From CAZJFC01 sp964545245 (GTDB lineage Bacteria; Pseudomonadota; Alphaproteobacteria; Rickettsiales; 21-14-0-20-44-7), in assembly GCA_964545245.1 (NCBI GenBank), contig CAZJFC010000078.1, positions 1 through 7,080 on the forward strand: 7,080 nucleotides of DNA, read 5' to 3'. The position numbers and the translations under genes were made by a program. The notes below the pieces were generated by a model. It saw only the letters and a program-made list of their open reading frames with translations. It was not told where the DNA came from and searched no databases. This document shows, piece after piece, positions 5,241 to 7,080 of the stretch (position 1 is the first letter of the stretch; the number at the start of each line of letters is the position of its first letter).

Positions 5241-5272
5241 TTGCCTATTCCCCGTTAGCTTGATATATCAAG
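5241..5272 (+). promoter_or_regulatory. Candidate promoter with a 14-bp palindrome, DUF3576-leuS
   Basis: TTGCCT (5241-5246) and TATATC (5264-5269), each four of six consensus matches, are 17 bases apart. The -10 lies within the perfect palindrome CTTGATATATCAAG (5259-5272), which ends six bases before ATG 5279. Transcription would start at or just before the ATG, so the message may be leaderless. The palindrome could instead be a repressor site. Confidence 0.4.
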
Positions 5273-5278
5273 TTCCAT

Positions 5279-5791
5279 ATGAAAAAATTCCTCGCCATAT
5301 TCGCAATCCTGCTCGTCACCGCCTGCGGCGGCATCGAGAGGGACTCCAAGAATTTCCCGAAAGACAATAAAGACGAACGCCGCGAACGCCGCGGCAAAGT
5401 CACCGGTGATGACGGTTTGAACCTCTTCGGCGGCGGCAAGAAAGATGACGAAAGCGGCGGCTCCGGGATCGGCGTCAACAGCTTCCTGTGGCGCGCCACG
5501 CTTGATACGATCAGCTTCATGCCCGTCACCACGGCTGACCCGTTCGGCGGCGTAATCGTCACCGACTGGTACGAAGACCCCGGCGTGGCCGGCGAGCGTT
5601 TCAAGATCAACGCCTATATCCTAAGCGACAAACTGCGCTCCGACGGCATCCGCGTTTCCGTATTCCGCCAGAAACTTGACCAGGAACTCGGCTGGCGCGA
5701 CGAAAAAGTCGCCGAAAAAACCGCGACCGATATTGAAAACGCCATCCTTACCCGCGCCCGCCAGCTTCGCATCGCGCAGACAGGCAAATAG
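5279..5791 (+). CDS. DUF3576 family lipoprotein
   Basis: The 170-residue protein begins MKKFLAIFAILLVTAC, a lipoprotein signal peptide with lipobox VTAC and lipidated Cys16, so it should be membrane-anchored in the envelope. A charged linker rich in Asp, Lys and Arg (about residues 20-60) follows, with repeats such as ERRERRG. The conserved DUF3576 region runs from about residue 65 to the end (NSFLWRATLDTISFMP, then DPFGGVIVTDWYEDP, RFKINAYILSD and RVSVFRQ). Molecular function is unknown. The family is mainly alphaproteobacterial and commonly sits just ahead of leuS, as here with a 30-base gap, suggesting an operon. ATG 5279 is the only start that gives an intact signal peptide. It has no Shine-Dalgarno. 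Confidence 0.9.
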   Translation: MKKFLAIFAILLVTACGGIERDSKNFPKDNKDERRERRGKVTGDDGLNLFGGGKKDDESGGSGIGVNSFLWRATLDTISFMPVTTADPFGGVIVTDWYEDPGVAGERFKINAYILSDKLRSDGIRVSVFRQKLDQELGWRDEKVAEKTATDIENAILTRARQLRIAQTGK

Positions 5792-5796
5792 CGAAA

Positions 5797-5825
5797 GTTG
5801 ATGGGAATTGGTTGATAGTTTATGG
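5797..5825 (+). repeat. Degenerate heptamer array D containing the leuS start codon
   Basis: Units TTGATGG (5798), GAATTGG (5805), TTGATAG (5812) and TTTATGG (5819) fill the DUF3576-leuS gap. The leuS ATG (5822-5824) lies inside the last unit. These units are the reverse-complement family of TCAACCA, which repeats inside leuS at 5912-5932. Confidence 0.6.
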
Positions 5826-7080
5826 ATATGAATAAGGTATATAATCCCGCAGAAATTGAGGCCAAATGGCAAGGGTATTGGGAGAGTTCCGGCCTCTATA
5901 AAACCTCACCGTCAACCATCAACCATCAACCAAAATCCTATATCCTAGAAATGTTCCCATACCCTTCCGGGCGCATCCATATGGGGCATCTGCGCAATTA
6001 CACGATCGGCGACGCAATCGCCCGCTACAAACGCGCCCGCGGCTTTGAAGTCCTGCACCCGATGGGCTGGGACGCATTCGGACTTCCCGCTGAGAACGCC
6101 GCCATCGAGAACAAGGTGAACCCCGCCGACTGGACATATAAGAACATCGACAGCATGCGCGAGGAATTGAAGCGCATCGGCCTTTCCTATGACTGGTCGC
6201 GCGAAATCGCCACCTGCCACCCGGAATATTACCGCCACGAGCAGAAATTCTTCCTCGATTTCCTGAAGAACGGCCTCGCCTACCAGAAAGAATCGATGGT
6301 GAACTGGGACCCGGTTGACAACACCGTCCTCGCCAACGAACAGGTGATTGACGGGCGCGGCTGGCGCAGCGGCGCGGTGGTTGAACGCCGCAAGCTGAAA
6401 CAATGGTTCCTCAAAATCTCCGATTTCGCGGAAGACCTGCTGCAAGGGCTTTCCACCCTCACCGGCTGGCCGGACGCGGTGAAAACCATGCAGGAGAAAT
6501 GGATCGGTAAAAGCCACGGCGCGGAAATTAATTTTGATATTGTAACCAGAGTCGAGTGGCTTGAGTCGAGTAAACTAAAAGTCTTCACAACACGTCCTGA
6601 TACTATTTTCGGCGCAAGTTTCTGCGCTATAGCACCCGCGCATCCTATTGCCACAGCATTGGCCGCCCGGCTCCCGGCTCTCGACTCTTTCATAAAAGAA
6701 TGCAACAAGATCGCCAACACCGAAGAAGCAATCGAAACCGCTGAGAAAAAGGGCTTCGACACCGGCCTCCGCATAAAACACCCATTCGTTGAAGGTAAGG
6801 AACTCCCGCTCTACGTCGCCAATTTCATCCTGATGGATTACGGAACCGGCGCGATTTTCGGCTGCCCGGCGCATGACACGCGCGATGAGGCCTTTGCCAA
6901 AAAATACGGCCTGCCCATCATCCCGGTAGTGAATGAGGAAGGCAGGCTTGAAAACTCCGGATTCCTGAACGGCCTCACCGTTGAGGAAGCCAAAAAACGC
7001 GCCATCGCCGAATTTGAAAAGCTTGGCCTTGGTGAAGGCAAGACCACCTACCGCCTGCGCGACTGGGGCGTTTCCCGCCA
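5822..7080 (+). CDS. leuS: Leucyl-tRNA synthetase, N-terminal part
   Basis: LeuS charges tRNA-Leu with leucine in the cytosol. About 419 residues are visible, near half the usual ~860; the gene continues past the right edge, so KMSKS and the anticodon-binding domain are not seen. The class I signature is PYPSGRIHMGH (HMGH at residues 53-56), followed by WDAFGLPAE. The CP1 editing domain shows TTRPDT (256-261) and the AHDTRD segment (351-355), so post-transfer editing appears intact. The window ends in RLRDWGVSR. ATG 5822 follows an in-frame TAG at 5816; ATG 5828 is the alternative, and neither has a Shine-Dalgarno. The gene probably shares a transcript with the DUF3576 gene. Odd features are in-frame heptamer repeats coding residues 31-37 and about 243-250, and a local dip in G+C with AGA and ATA codons near 6530-6640. 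Confidence 0.97.
   Translation, partial: MDMNKVYNPAEIEAKWQGYWESSGLYKTSPSTINHQPKSYILEMFPYPSGRIHMGHLRNYTIGDAIARYKRARGFEVLHPMGWDAFGLPAENAAIENKVNPADWTYKNIDSMREELKRIGLSYDWSREIATCHPEYYRHEQKFFLDFLKNGLAYQKESMVNWDPVDNTVLANEQVIDGRGWRSGAVVERRKLKQWFLKISDFAEDLLQGLSTLTGWPDAVKTMQEKWIGKSHGAEINFDIVTRVEWLESSKLKVFTTRPDTIFGASFCAIAPAHPIATALAARLPALDSFIKECNKIANTEEAIETAEKKGFDTGLRIKHPFVEGKELPLYVANFILMDYGTGAIFGCPAHDTRDEAFAKKYGLPIIPVVNEEGRLENSGFLNGLTVEEAKKRAIAEFEKLGLGEGKTTYRLRDWGVSR
5912..5932 (+). repeat. leuS: Heptamer array E: three exact TCAACCA copies inside leuS
   Basis: TCAACCA occurs three times in perfect tandem. The 21 bases encode exactly seven codons (residues 31-37), so the frame is kept; gain or loss of one or two units would break leuS. 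The encoded segment lies in the variable stretch before PYPSGRIHMGH. It is inverted relative to array D. Confidence 0.85.
6548..6582 (+). repeat. leuS: Heptamer array F inside the leuS editing domain
   Basis: GAGTCGAGT occurs at 6549-6557 and again at 6563-6571, a period of 14, or two heptamers. In sevens the units include AGAGTCG (6548) and TGAGTCG (6562). The reverse complement carries CGACTC, as in array C. It encodes about residues 243-250 (RVEWLESS), just before TTRPDT, where recalled E. coli LeuS is about five residues shorter. Confidence 0.55.
6666..6686 (+). repeat. leuS: Possible heptamer array G inside leuS
   Basis: CCCGGCT occurs twice in tandem (6666 and 6673), followed by CTCGACT (6680). 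It codes around residues 282-288, where length agrees with recalled E. coli LeuS. With only three units, ordinary Ala/Leu/Pro codon choice could explain it. Confidence 0.35.

Noticed and set aside
5945..6517. 190-codon open frame on the minus strand
   Set aside because: It is antisense to leuS, whose plus-strand frame carries clear class I synthetase motifs. High G+C third positions create such shadows.

Overview
The window is most likely from an alphaproteobacterium, probably a deep-branching or poorly studied lineage. The gene content points that way: a cysteine-free L31 ribosomal protein, a DUF3576 lipoprotein directly ahead of leuS, a small CcmD-like protein, and a Porin_4-type outer-membrane porin. 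Most housekeeping coding sequence is roughly 55-68% G+C and uses CGC for arginine. This placement is inferred from gene content, not from a tree.

Layout. Bases 1-1118 hold the 3' part of a secreted, cysteine-rich protein. Its start resembles the C-terminus of prepilin-like proteins, and it ends in an unrecognised domain of about 270 residues with very different codon use. A 56-residue CcmD-like protein lies on the minus strand (1338-1168), divergent from thiD (1378-2193). Bases 2194-2653 carry no gene but a cluster of palindromic repeats. Then come rpmE with a strong terminator, a divergent ThiE/TenI-family protein, a strongly translated porin with a strong terminator, a second repeat cluster (5029-5230), the DUF3576 lipoprotein, and leuS, which runs off the right edge.

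How the genes fit together. ThiD (pyrimidine branch) and the ThiE/TenI-like protein (condensation step or a relative of it) both relate to thiamine but are not in one operon. rpmE and leuS serve translation. The porin and the lipoprotein are envelope proteins, and CcmD belongs to cytochrome c maturation. DUF3576-leuS looks co-transcribed, with a 30-base gap. Only the porin has a clear Shine-Dalgarno sequence.

The most unusual signal is a family of degenerate 7-base tandem arrays (units such as ACTAATG, GTGACCT, TTGATGG/TCAACCA, GAGTCGA). They recur in intergenic DNA (2296-2330, 2982-3058, 5170-5225), reach into start regions (the ThiE-like gene and leuS), and occur in frame inside leuS (5912-5932, 6548-6582, perhaps 6666-6686). 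They resemble the heptameric STRR repeats known from filamentous cyanobacteria. Several perfect palindromes and one 37-base inverted duplicate accompany them.
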